Positions 7,385-16,069 of a stretch of 64,000 bases of DNA are shown here, one piece after another. The notes under the pieces are model-generated. The model was not told the origin of the DNA. It did no database searches and saw nothing but the letters and a program-made list of their open reading frames with translations. Position 1 is the first letter of the stretch, and every line of letters begins with the position of its first letter. The stretch comes from Bacteroidota bacterium (lineage in GTDB: Bacteria > Bacteroidota > Bacteroidia > Chitinophagales > Chitinophagaceae). Both the position numbers and the translations under genes were made by a program. The DNA is taken from positions 30,181 through 94,180 of the forward strand of contig JAFAEM010000041.1 in assembly GCA_023424015.1 (NCBI GenBank). The letters are read 5' to 3'.

Positions 7385-9418
7385 TTATCTTATGATCACG
7401 GTTCCCATTTTTCGTGTAATGCCGATCTCAGCTTTTTTCAGGTGCTCGTGTGTCTGGTGAAGGATATCGTATTCCTCCGTGCTATGTGTTTTTTCCATGT
7501 CTACCTGGTTTTCAAGTAGCATTCTTTTAATCTTTCTTAACTTGAGATAGTTGATGACTGATTCTACTTCCTCATTGGTTTTATCCTCATCCATTTTTAG
7601 GAATCTAAGCAATTCTTTGTCGTTGTCTTTGGCAATAGTACGCATAAAATCCTCGTAGCTTTGTTCAAACAATTGCTTTTGAAACCCACTGTCCTGGCTG
7701 AATTCGGTTCGCCATCTCTCGCTTTCTTCATAAGGAAAATTGAGCAGTGAAACGGCAAAGGTGCTGAGCCGGGTATCGGGATGATAGATGAAAAAATTCT
7801 TTTCGGGAGCTGTCTGGTTGCGCAAAAGCGTTTCCCGGAATGTATTGAGCAATACAAGCACATCCTGGTTGTCAATCAGGCTCTCATCTACCATTTCTTC
7901 GAAAATGTGTTCGGCGACAAGCGTCTGATCATCCCATTTCTTTATCCCAAATTCCAACAATATTCTCGCCAGTTCCCGCTCCTGCAATTCATCTTTAAAT
8001 AAGAGGTTAAATGTGGCATCATCATAATTCGTTTCCTCCGCCTGCCTGGCATTTTCTTCATGTTTTTTAGCCTCATCAAATGGAAGCTTTCTTTCCTGGG
8101 TGGCGATCCTGTCGCGAATGAACTTGTTGACCAGCGAATGCAGACCCGCCTCATCGATCTTCAGGATCTGTGCGCATTGTTTGATATAATCCTGTTGTTT
8201 GGTAAAATCCTCGGCTTTATTGATCCGCGCTATCGTCTCAGCCATACGGCTGACTACCTCGGCTTTTTTTACCGAGTCGTTGCCAGCATCTTTCAACGCA
8301 ACTTCAAGCTGAAAAAGAATAAAGTCTTTTTTATGCTGTTGTACAAACTGCGTAAAAGCCGAGGCACCTACTTTGTTTACATAACTGTCCGGGTCTTCAT
8401 TATCCGGGATCAATACAAGTTTTACATTCAGCCCTTCCTCCAGCGCAAGATCAAGTCCGCGTAGAGCCGCCTTTACACCGGCCGCATCGCCGTCATAAAC
8501 GATGGTGAGGTTGTTTGTGTATTTTTTGATCAGGCGTAACTGGTCTGGTGTAAGCGAAGTACCACCTGAGGCCACGACGTTTTCTATACCCGCCTGGTGC
8601 AGGGATACGACATCCGTATAACCTTCTACCAGCAGACATTCATCTGCTTTATCAATGGCCTGTCTTGCCTGGTAAGAGCCATATAGGATTTTGCTCTTAA
8701 CATAGATCTCGTTTTCGGGTGTATTGATATACTTGGGGGCCTTATCGTTGGATTTTAAAATACGGGCGCCAAAACCCAGCACTTTCCCACTGTGATTATG
8801 AATAGGAAAGATCACCCTTCCCCTGTAATTGTCCGACAACTGCTCGTTGCGCATGGCCACAAGGCCGGTTTTCAACAGCAGCTCTGCATTGAATTGTTTA
8901 GCCAGGGCTTCTTTCGTAAAAGCATCTCTTTGCTGAGGCGAGTAACCCAGTTGGAACTTGCGAATGATCTCTTCGCGGAAGCCGCGCTCTTTGAGATAAC
9001 TCAATCCAATATCCTGTCCTTCATCCGTCTCAAATAATGCGTGTGTAAAGAATTGCTGGGCAAAATTATTGATGATAAAAAGGCTTTCGGCCGATTGCTG
9101 TTGCTGGCGTTGTTCATCCGTCGCGAAAGTCTCTTCGACCTCGATATTGTATTTCTTCGCCAGCCATTTGAGGGCTTCTACATAGCTGTACTTTTCATGT
9201 TCCATCACAAAGCTGATGGAATTGCCGCTCTTACCACAACCAAAACACTTATAGATCTCTTTGCTGGGCGATACCGTAAAGGAAGGAGTTTTTTCATTGT
9301 GAAATGGACAAAGGCCCAGGTAGCTGGCGCCTCTTTTTTTAAGCTTCACAAATTCACCTACGATGTCTACAATATCAATGTGACCCAGGATCTGTTGTAT
9401 CGTATTTTGAGAGATCAT
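7385..9418 (-). CDS. dnaG: DNA primase
   Basis: A 677-residue DnaG. It has the N-terminal CHC2 zinc finger (C37, H40, C58, C61), an RNA polymerase domain, and a TOPRIM domain with the catalytic LVEGYTD glutamate (E265) and the DGDAAG metal-binding segment near residue 310. The long acidic, helical C-terminal part is the helicase-binding region. DnaG makes RNA primers at the replication fork. The gene begins 18 bp after the stop of the oxidoreductase on the same strand, so it may be cotranscribed with it. Confidence 0.96.
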   Translation of the reverse strand: MISQNTIQQILGHIDIVDIVGEFVKLKKRGASYLGLCPFHNEKTPSFTVSPSKEIYKCFGCGKSGNSISFVMEHEKYSYVEALKWLAKKYNIEVEETFATDEQRQQQQSAESLFIINNFAQQFFTHALFETDEGQDIGLSYLKERGFREEIIRKFQLGYSPQQRDAFTKEALAKQFNAELLLKTGLVAMRNEQLSDNYRGRVIFPIHNHSGKVLGFGARILKSNDKAPKYINTPENEIYVKSKILYGSYQARQAIDKADECLLVEGYTDVVSLHQAGIENVVASGGTSLTPDQLRLIKKYTNNLTIVYDGDAAGVKAALRGLDLALEEGLNVKLVLIPDNEDPDSYVNKVGASAFTQFVQQHKKDFILFQLEVALKDAGNDSVKKAEVVSRMAETIARINKAEDFTKQQDYIKQCAQILKIDEAGLHSLVNKFIRDRIATQERKLPFDEAKKHEENARQAEETNYDDATFNLLFKDELQERELARILLEFGIKKWDDQTLVAEHIFEEMVDESLIDNQDVLVLLNTFRETLLRNQTAPEKNFFIYHPDTRLSTFAVSLLNFPYEESERWRTEFSQDSGFQKQLFEQSYEDFMRTIAKDNDKELLRFLKMDEDKTNEEVESVINYLKLRKIKRMLLENQVDMEKTHSTEEYDILHQTHEHLKKAEIGITRKMGTVIIR

Positions 9419-9436
9419 CTTCCTGCTACAAAGGTT

Positions 9437-10582
9437 TTAAACCTTTACCCACGCCTGTTTTTTATTGCTTTCAAGTATTCTTTCACAAATCAACAGTTCG
9501 CGGTAACCGTCTTCAAAACTGGGGTAGGAAGGATGGTCGGGCTGCTTGCCTGCCGCAACTGCCTGGTAAACTTCTTTAAATAATTGTTTTGAAGTATCGG
9601 GGAACCCCTCATTATGCCCGCCTGGAAAACTCATGATTGCACCGGCTTCGGGGTAGGCGAGAGAAGGATCACGCATGATGGTTTGATTGTATCCATCGCG
9701 ATTGCCAACCCATACCGAATTTGGCGCTTCTGAATTCCAGGCGAATGTTTTCTTTGATCCCGAGATTTCCAGTTTCAACTGGTTTTTGCGGCCTGCTGAG
9801 ACCTGGGAAACCGTAATGGCCCCCCGGCTGCCATTATCGAACCGCAAAAGTACGTTTGCGTGGTCTTCAGTGGTGATTGGCACATCTGCATAATCTTCTG
9901 GCTTTAGCATTTTCCCGGAATAGGTTTCCACCGGCTTCAATGGCTTCTTCCTTGTTTTATGGATCGTATTAAAGTCTGCCATTACTTCTGTTGTCTTAAG
10001 ACCCGTAATATATTCCAGGATATCCATCAGGTGCGAACCGATATCGGCGATAGCGCGTGAGTCGCCAGACTTGTCTGGCTCAAGCCGCCAATTATAATCT
10101 GTTTCGTAAAACAGCCAGTCCTGCAGGTAAGACCCGAGTATCGAGTAAATTTCACCGAGGTCGCCCTTTTCCCGCATTGTCTTCATCTGGCGAACCAGTG
10201 GGTAATAGCGAAGATTAAAATGTATGGCATTTACCAGGCCGGTCTTTTTAGCGAGTGCAACTAACTCTTCCGCTTCATGCAGATCCTTGGCCAGTGGCTT
10301 TTCACAAACCACATGTTTGCCTGCCTGCAATGCAGCTTTTGATTGAGGGTAATGTAAAAAATTAGGTGTACAGATATGAATGCTGGTAATATCTTTCATC
10401 GCCAGCAATTCGTCGAATGTACAGGCACGGTCAATACCCAGTTGGCCGGCTTTGGTTTGAGCGAGTTCTGCCGTCGCTTCACAAAGTGCGGCCACTTCAA
10501 TATTGGGTAATCTTCTTAGCGCTTCTATATGCGCAGGGCCAATAAAACCGGTGCCAACCACACCAACTTTAATTTTTTCCAT
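9437..10582 (-). CDS. Gfo/Idh/MocA-family oxidoreductase
   Basis: A 381-residue NAD(P)-dependent oxidoreductase. The Rossmann motif GVVGTGFIG is at residues 7-15 and the catalytic-domain EKP triad at E94-K95-P96. The C-terminal alpha/beta domain (from about residue 130) is of the GFO_IDH_MocA type and would bind a sugar or cyclitol. Typical substrates of the family are myo-inositol, glucose-fructose or UDP-sugars; none can be singled out here. No signal peptide, so it is cytosolic. It is divergent from the seven-heme cytochrome gene. Confidence 0.88.
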   Translation of the reverse strand: MEKIKVGVVGTGFIGPAHIEALRRLPNIEVAALCEATAELAQTKAGQLGIDRACTFDELLAMKDITSIHICTPNFLHYPQSKAALQAGKHVVCEKPLAKDLHEAEELVALAKKTGLVNAIHFNLRYYPLVRQMKTMREKGDLGEIYSILGSYLQDWLFYETDYNWRLEPDKSGDSRAIADIGSHLMDILEYITGLKTTEVMADFNTIHKTRKKPLKPVETYSGKMLKPEDYADVPITTEDHANVLLRFDNGSRGAITVSQVSAGRKNQLKLEISGSKKTFAWNSEAPNSVWVGNRDGYNQTIMRDPSLAYPEAGAIMSFPGGHNEGFPDTSKQLFKEVYQAVAAGKQPDHPSYPSFEDGYRELLICERILESNKKQAWVKV

Positions 10583-10623
10583 TACATTGTTTTTATAAAT
10601 TATATTATGCCGGTTGCCAGTAT

Positions 10624-10638
10624 ACTACAAATTGTAGT
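10624..10638. promoter_or_regulatory. 15-bp palindrome in divergent intergenic region
   Basis: ACTACAAATTGTAGT is a perfect 7+1+7 inverted repeat, 42 bp upstream of the oxidoreductase start and about 210 bp upstream of the cytochrome start. Its size and symmetry suit a dimeric repressor operator, but no regulator is adjacent. Confidence 0.45.
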
Positions 10639-10789
10639 GGTAGGACCGGGGTCAATAAAATTACAGGTTATTGCCATTAAGAAAATATTTTTTTAACCCA
10701 TTGTCACCAGTATCAATACCGGCAGGTGTTACGTGCAAAAAGGCCTGGTTTAACTGGCTTGGTGTAATGCAGTACCCGCTTGTATCAAA

Positions 10790-10797
10790 TATCTTTG
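10790..10797 (+). promoter_or_regulatory. -7 element TATCTTTG before the multiheme cytochrome
   Basis: An exact TAnnTTTG match, 49 bp upstream of the ATG at 10846. Its position inside the frame that is open from 10780 argues that 10846, not 10780, is the true start. I found no good TTTG partner upstream. Confidence 0.5.
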
Positions 10798-10845
10798 AGT
10801 AACTTCATTGCTATTAGGCTATTTCTCAAATCCCAGGTAAAGTTT

Positions 10846-12105
10846 ATGATAGGTGTTCAAAAATATGGGCGATGGTTGGGGGTAATGTCCGTGCTTGTCA
10901 TTTCTGTGTTTTTGCTAACCAAATGTATCAGCAACGGTAAAGATAAAGAACAGCAAAGCACCGGCGAAGGACCGGCTGGCAGGCAGGTAAGTTTCACCCA
11001 GTTTACCGGCTCGGCGGTATGCGCAGGCTGTCATCAGGATATATATGAAAAACACCTGAAGACCGGCCATTTTCTCACTTCACAACCCGCACTGGAAGAA
11101 TATATTCGTGGTCATTTTGAGCCAGGGAAAAACGAATTTGTATATAGCCCCCTGACAAAAGTAGTGATGGAAAAACGTGATAGCGGATTTTACCAGGTTG
11201 TGTACCAGGCTGGCCGTGAGAAAATGGCAGTGCGTTTTGATATAGTAACCGGCTCCGGTGCAAAAGGACAGTCATACCTGTACTGGTCGAAAAACCGGCT
11301 TTTTCAAATGCCGGTGACTTACTACACTATTGCTGATCAGTGGGCCAACAGCCCCGGCTTCCCTCATAAAGTAGTACTGAACCGTCCTATCACATCACGC
11401 TGCCTGGAATGCCATACTACCTATGCAGAACTAGTTTCTGAACCTGGCAAAGAACCCGAAGAGTTCGATAGCAATAAAATGCTGTTTGGGGTAGATTGTG
11501 AAAAATGCCACGGTCCGGCGGCTGGTCATGTCGAATTTCATACAGCCAATCCCGATGAAAAACAGGCGCGGCAAATCATCAACCCGGCCTCCCTGACGCG
11601 TCAGCAAAACCTGGATCTCTGCGGTATGTGCCACGGGGGCGCCTTAAAAAAAACAAAGCCATCATTTGAGTTTATGGTAGGAGATTCTTTGGCTGATTTT
11701 TTTGAGCTCAAAGATCTTTCCAACGCTACTCCTACGTTTGATAATATCGATGTTCATGGCAACCAGCTGGGTTTGCTGAAAGCAAGTAAATGCTTTACCC
11801 AAAGCAATATGACCTGCAACAGTTGTCACAGCAGTCATGAAAATGAGAGAGGGAACACAAAGCTTTTTTCACAGCGTTGTATGAACTGCCACAAGCCGGA
11901 GCATGATAATTTTTGTAAGATGGCTCCAAACCTCGGCGCCTCTATCACCAGCAATTGTATCGATTGTCACATGCCATCCCAACGTTCAAGGGCTATTACA
12001 CTCGATCTTCCCGGCTCGGAGGTACCCGTGGCCGCGTTCGTGCGTTCGCACTTTATTAGCGTTTATCCTGATGAGGTAAGAAAGTTTTTAAACGAAAAGA
12101 AATAA
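10846..12105 (+). CDS. Seven-heme c-type cytochrome lipoprotein
   Basis: A 419-residue exported cytochrome. Starting at 10846 gives a clear lipoprotein signal ending in LLTKC. Seven CxxCH heme sites can be read in order: CAGCH, CLECH, CEKCH, CGMCH, CNSCH, CMNCH and CIDCH. The spacing and the late CxxCHxP(S) motif resemble cytochrome c554/octaheme-like electron carriers. It would hold heme in the periplasm at a membrane. No partner oxidase or reductase gene is adjacent. The frame is open from 10780 but those residues precede the lipoprotein signal. Confidence 0.85.
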   Translation: MIGVQKYGRWLGVMSVLVISVFLLTKCISNGKDKEQQSTGEGPAGRQVSFTQFTGSAVCAGCHQDIYEKHLKTGHFLTSQPALEEYIRGHFEPGKNEFVYSPLTKVVMEKRDSGFYQVVYQAGREKMAVRFDIVTGSGAKGQSYLYWSKNRLFQMPVTYYTIADQWANSPGFPHKVVLNRPITSRCLECHTTYAELVSEPGKEPEEFDSNKMLFGVDCEKCHGPAAGHVEFHTANPDEKQARQIINPASLTRQQNLDLCGMCHGGALKKTKPSFEFMVGDSLADFFELKDLSNATPTFDNIDVHGNQLGLLKASKCFTQSNMTCNSCHSSHENERGNTKLFSQRCMNCHKPEHDNFCKMAPNLGASITSNCIDCHMPSQRSRAITLDLPGSEVPVAAFVRSHFISVYPDEVRKFLNEKK

Positions 12106-12234
12106 GAGGGTAGTGGACTCCGTTCTGCTATGATTTTAACCGTTTGTCAATTACTACGAATTCTTTCGTTGAAAGCGTTGTAAATTAAAGCTGGCTGAAT
12201 ACTCACATTTACTGCTCACATTCAAACCTGTTTT

Positions 12235-12570
12235 ATGCGGCTGCTTATTCTATTCTTTCTGGGAATACCATGTATTTCTTTTGCGCAGGTCAACCGGTCG
12301 GCCAGCGAGTTTGCAAAAGAAAAAATCCAGGAATTTATCGTCAGCAAAATTTTTATTGAGGGTGAATACAGACCTCTTTCGTTTGGTGAACTACTAACCT
12401 CTTCTGTTCCCGGTTCCCGTCACAACTGGTCCATGTTGCACCAGTTTGAGATCGTCGATTCACAGTATGTCTCCAATAAACGCATGGTTGTTCACACACC
12501 CTATTATTTTTCTTTTTATCTCGACAAAAAACTAAATGTCCTCAGTGCCATAAGGTTTGGCGTTGAGTAG
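12235..12570 (+). CDS. Small exported protein of unknown function
   Basis: A 111-residue protein starting with a clear signal peptide (MRLLILFFLGIPCISFAQ, cleavage after FAQ). The mature part has no cysteines, no known motif and ends FGVE. I do not recognise a family. It is convergent with the GntP gene, whose stop lies 10 bp away, and follows the cytochrome gene by about 130 bp with no strong terminator between. Confidence 0.6.
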   Translation: MRLLILFFLGIPCISFAQVNRSASEFAKEKIQEFIVSKIFIEGEYRPLSFGELLTSSVPGSRHNWSMLHQFEIVDSQYVSNKRMVVHTPYYFSFYLDKKLNVLSAIRFGVE

Positions 12571-12580
12571 GCGCAATGAA

Positions 12581-13912
12581 TTACAAAAGAAAAAGCGAAA
12601 TTATCCAGGTGAGCAGGATCGCCGTCAGGCCCATTAACAGGGTCGCCACGGTATAAGCTCGCAGCATGGCTTTCATATGTATTCCCGAAAATTTTGCGAT
12701 CACCCAGAAATAAGAATCGTTGGCGTGTGAAACGACCATCGAACCGGCTCCCAGGGCTAAGACACAAAGTATTCTTCCATTTTCTGAATCCAGTCCCAGG
12801 ACGGGCAGTACTGGTAAAACGATGGATGCAGCTGTTATAATGGCCACGGTAGACGAGCCCTGTGCAGTTTTCAGGATAAATGCCAACATAAAAGGAAAGA
12901 AGATACCGATCGTACTCAGGATAGGCAATGCGGCTAGGTGATCGCCAGGATTTGTCGATGCCAATATCGCCCCAAATGCTCCACCCGCGCCTGTGATCAA
13001 TAGGATGGTTCCTGCTTTTTCCAGGGCATCATGCAATAACTGGTTGATTCGGTTTTTGGGCCAGTGTTTTTTGGCGGTGATCGCTAACAAAACAGCAATT
13101 AACAGTGCTACGACCGGATCACCGAGCGCCAGTAAATTTTTCATCCAGCCGGAAGAAGCAAAATGCATATCAATAAAAACAGAACGCAGGGCTATGAGGA
13201 CGATCGGAACGATCACTGGCAAAAATGATCTTGTGACCGACGGAAGCGACTCATTCTCTTCCATGATCTCTTCATCATCTGTCCCGATAGGTTCCATCTT
13301 TTTTCCTGCATATTTTGCCCACCAGTGTCCTATCAGCATTACGGGGAAAGCGATAATGATGCCGAAGAGGATCAGTTTGCCGATATCAGCACCGATCGTA
13401 CCGGCAGCTGCAGCCGCACCCGGATGTGGCGGTAGCAAACAGTGTACTGCATAAAGTCCTGAAGCCAGCGACACACTCATGATCACCGCCGAAATCCCGG
13501 TGCGCCTGATCATTGATTTATTGAGACCGCTCAAGACAATGAATCCCGAATCACAAAACACCGGCAGACCAACAACAAAGCCGGTAATGCTCAACGCCAG
13601 GGATGCATTTTTTTCACCTGATTTTTTAAGAATATAGGTGGCCATCACCCTGGTACTGCCGGTCTGCTCCAGCAATAAACCCAGTAGAGTGCCCAGCACG
13701 ATAAGAAATCCCAGCGACTGCATGGTGTTTCCAAAACCTTTTTTGGAAGCAGTTATCAGATCGGGAAGTGATAGCCCGACCCCGATTCCTGTAACAAGAC
13801 AGGCGATCAGCAGCGCGAAAAAAGCGGGTAGCTTCGACCGGGTGGTAAGCCAAATAATCACTGCAATACCTGCCAGCATGGCGATGATGATCTGCAGGAA
13901 GGAAGCGTTCAT
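12581..13912 (-). CDS. GntP-family gluconate:H+ symporter
   Basis: A 443-residue polytopic permease of the GntP family, about 12 predicted hydrophobic segments. The substrate is gluconate or a related sugar acid. I chose the ATG at 13912 (MNASFLQIII) because the frame open to 14002 adds 30 polar residues absent from the family and this start gives the usual length. No gluconate kinase is adjacent, so the real substrate could be another short-chain acid. The gene is divergent from the chromate transporter. Confidence 0.87.
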   Translation of the reverse strand: MNASFLQIIIAMLAGIAVIIWLTTRSKLPAFFALLIACLVTGIGVGLSLPDLITASKKGFGNTMQSLGFLIVLGTLLGLLLEQTGSTRVMATYILKKSGEKNASLALSITGFVVGLPVFCDSGFIVLSGLNKSMIRRTGISAVIMSVSLASGLYAVHCLLPPHPGAAAAAGTIGADIGKLILFGIIIAFPVMLIGHWWAKYAGKKMEPIGTDDEEIMEENESLPSVTRSFLPVIVPIVLIALRSVFIDMHFASSGWMKNLLALGDPVVALLIAVLLAITAKKHWPKNRINQLLHDALEKAGTILLITGAGGAFGAILASTNPGDHLAALPILSTIGIFFPFMLAFILKTAQGSSTVAIITAASIVLPVLPVLGLDSENGRILCVLALGAGSMVVSHANDSYFWVIAKFSGIHMKAMLRAYTVATLLMGLTAILLTWIISLFLL

Positions 13913-14047
13913 GTAAACAAGATAGTTGACTACACGGAAAATTTGAAAATTTGTTTGGGAAATCCTGTCCTTGAAAATGCAGGTTACGATCCGGATAATC
14001 ATTAATAGAAGCTTCTGCAGTTTTTGTTTTAATCTTGTCTTTCAAAG

Positions 14048-15196
14048 ATGATCGGCAATTCAAATAGTGATACGCCAAAAAAAATAACCTCATTACCTGA
14101 GCTGGCCATGTTATTTCTCAAACTTGGCTGTCTCGGTTTTGGTGGGCCGGCTGTCCATATTGCCATGATGGAAGAAGAAGTGGTGCGTAAAAGATCCTGG
14201 ATGAGCCATGAGCATTTTCTCGACCTGGTGAGTGCTACCAATTTAATTCCCGGTCCCAATTCCACTGAAATGACCATGCATATCGGGCATGAAAGAGCAG
14301 GGTGGAAAGGCCTGCTGGTGGCGGGTAGTTGTTTTATCATTCCTGCTGTATTGATCACGGCCGGATTTGCCTGGGCTTATAAGCGATATGGGCAGTTGCC
14401 GAATATAACGCCCTTTATTTATGGGATAAAACCAGCTATTATTTCTGTGGTACTGGTAACTATGATCGCACTTGGCCGCAAGGCTTTAAAATCCGTTCAA
14501 TTAGGCGTGATCGGTGTATTGGCAGCCACGGCAGTCTTGATGGGGTTAAATGAAATTTTTGTTTTGTTCGGCGCAGGGTTGATTGGTATCCTGCTGTATT
14601 GGATGAAAGGAAACAGGCTCAACGGAATATTTCCATTTTTTTTCCTTCAGGTTGCACAACCAATCGTATTGGAGGGAAGCTGGCTCAGGGTTTTTCTGAT
14701 CTTTTTAAAGATCGGCGCCATACTATACGGAAGCGGATATGTATTGTTCGCGTTCCTGGATGCAGAACTGGTCAGCCGGGGCTGGCTCAGCAAACAAGTC
14801 CTGATCGATGCTATAGCAGTGGGTCAGTTTACACCAGGCCCTGTATTATCATCCGCTACATTTATTGGCTGGCAAATCGGTGGTGCAGAAGCGGCAATAG
14901 CTGCTACCGTTGGAATTTTCCTTCCTTCATTTCTATTCGTCGCCTTACTAAATCCGGTAATTCCAAAGCTTCGCCGTTCGCCGATCATGTCAGCGTTTCT
15001 CGACACTATCAATATTGCCGCTGTTGCCGTCATTCTTTCCATTTTGATTGAAATGGGAAGAGAAACCTTATTGGATTGGAGGACCGTACTCATCGCAGTG
15101 ATTAGTTTCGTCGTGACTTTTTATTTTAAAAAGATCAACACGGCATTTATCATTGTAGGAGGCGCAGCGCTAGGTTACCTGTTGTGGTGGATTTGA
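14048..15196 (+). CDS. chrA: Chromate transporter, fused two-domain type
   Basis: A 382-residue CHR-family protein made of two homologous halves. The first half has the FGGPAVHIAMMEEE block and LIPGPNSTEM; the second has YGSGYVLFAFLDAE and QFTPGPVLSSATFIGW, the equivalent motifs. About ten hydrophobic segments are visible. ChrA exports chromate by a membrane-potential or proton-driven mechanism, but many family members have other, unproven anion substrates. It sits alone, 45 bp from a frame extension of the GntP gene. Confidence 0.9.
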   Translation: MIGNSNSDTPKKITSLPELAMLFLKLGCLGFGGPAVHIAMMEEEVVRKRSWMSHEHFLDLVSATNLIPGPNSTEMTMHIGHERAGWKGLLVAGSCFIIPAVLITAGFAWAYKRYGQLPNITPFIYGIKPAIISVVLVTMIALGRKALKSVQLGVIGVLAATAVLMGLNEIFVLFGAGLIGILLYWMKGNRLNGIFPFFFLQVAQPIVLEGSWLRVFLIFLKIGAILYGSGYVLFAFLDAELVSRGWLSKQVLIDAIAVGQFTPGPVLSSATFIGWQIGGAEAAIAATVGIFLPSFLFVALLNPVIPKLRRSPIMSAFLDTINIAAVAVILSILIEMGRETLLDWRTVLIAVISFVVTFYFKKINTAFIIVGGAALGYLLWWI

Positions 15197-15214
15197 TCAG
15201 CGCCCAGAGATGAC

Positions 15215-15763
15215 TTATCTTGGAGACGTGCTTACATTCCAGTTCACGTTGATACCGTGTTTCGCAGCATATGGTTTTCCTGCTGCTGTCAGCTTTTCAT
15301 GAAGTTCATAAAAGCCAGGGTAGTAGTTTTCTTCAATGGATCTTGTGTAAGCCTCAATAGTTTCCTTTGGAGATTCATCATCATAGAGCCGGGCCAGTTC
15401 CATATATTCTTTTTTATACACGGGAAGTACGTATTCATATAAAGCACGTGAAGCCTTGAGTACTTCCCGGTTATCTTCATGTTCGGTCAGGTTTTTTAGC
15501 CTGGAATAATTCGATTCAATCGACTCGATCTTTGCATTTATTATTTCAACCCTTTTCATAGGGACGACTTTGTCTTTACTGCCTTCAAGCAATTTAACGG
15601 ACGGACTTTCCAGTTCCATCTCCAAAGCCCTGCCCGCAAATCCATGCATCAAATTCGTATTCAGGATAGCAATTCCAAAGGTCTTTTCAGGGTTATCAAC
15701 GCTACAGGATACAAGTGCGCAGGCACTGGCGACAAATAGGGTGGCAAGAATGATTTTTTGCAC
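15215..15763 (-). CDS. Lipoprotein of unknown function, GTG start
   Basis: A 182-residue lipoprotein: the signal ends in ALVSC at about residue 20. The mature part is acidic and helix-rich with a repeated pattern of charged helices (YKKEYMELARLY, YTRSIEENYYPGF). No family recognised. I keep the GTG at 15763 because it starts a well-formed lipoprotein signal (MQKIIL) and there is no in-frame ATG upstream. It is convergent with chrA. Confidence 0.6.
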   Translation of the reverse strand: MQKIILATLFVASACALVSCSVDNPEKTFGIAILNTNLMHGFAGRALEMELESPSVKLLEGSKDKVVPMKRVEIINAKIESIESNYSRLKNLTEHEDNREVLKASRALYEYVLPVYKKEYMELARLYDDESPKETIEAYTRSIEENYYPGFYELHEKLTAAGKPYAAKHGINVNWNVSTSPR

Positions 15764-16069
15764 GGCCGTATGTTTGCGATAAAGTTAGGAAGCCGGGTTT
15801 TCACATATAAAAAAATATTGCAATTGGTGATTTTTTTGAGTAGCCGGGCTGACCCGCATCAAAACGGAACTATCGCCCTGGATTTCTCCACAATCTTCCT
15901 TTCACTGTGGATAACTGGGTCGCGGTGGATTCGGTCGGCCCATCTTTATTTGCAATCCGCTAAATTCGCGGACTGGGAATAAAACGGATTGTCGGGGTCC
16001 AGCTCCCAAATTGGTTTAATACCACCCTGATAATCAATATGTCCACCCAAACAAGGTAATAGGTGAGCC
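15764..16069. other. 306-bp intergenic region with DnaA-box-like sites
   Basis: No gene is seen. The region holds an exact 9-mer TGTGGATAA (15906-15914), the reverse complement of the DnaA box TTATCCACA. It also holds a one-mismatch box TTCTCCACA (15884-15892) on the other strand and a weaker GTTTTCACA (15797-15805). An AT-rich stretch with runs of A and T lies at 15805-15840. This could be a DnaA-regulated promoter of parE, an origin-like element, or chance. Confidence 0.4.
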
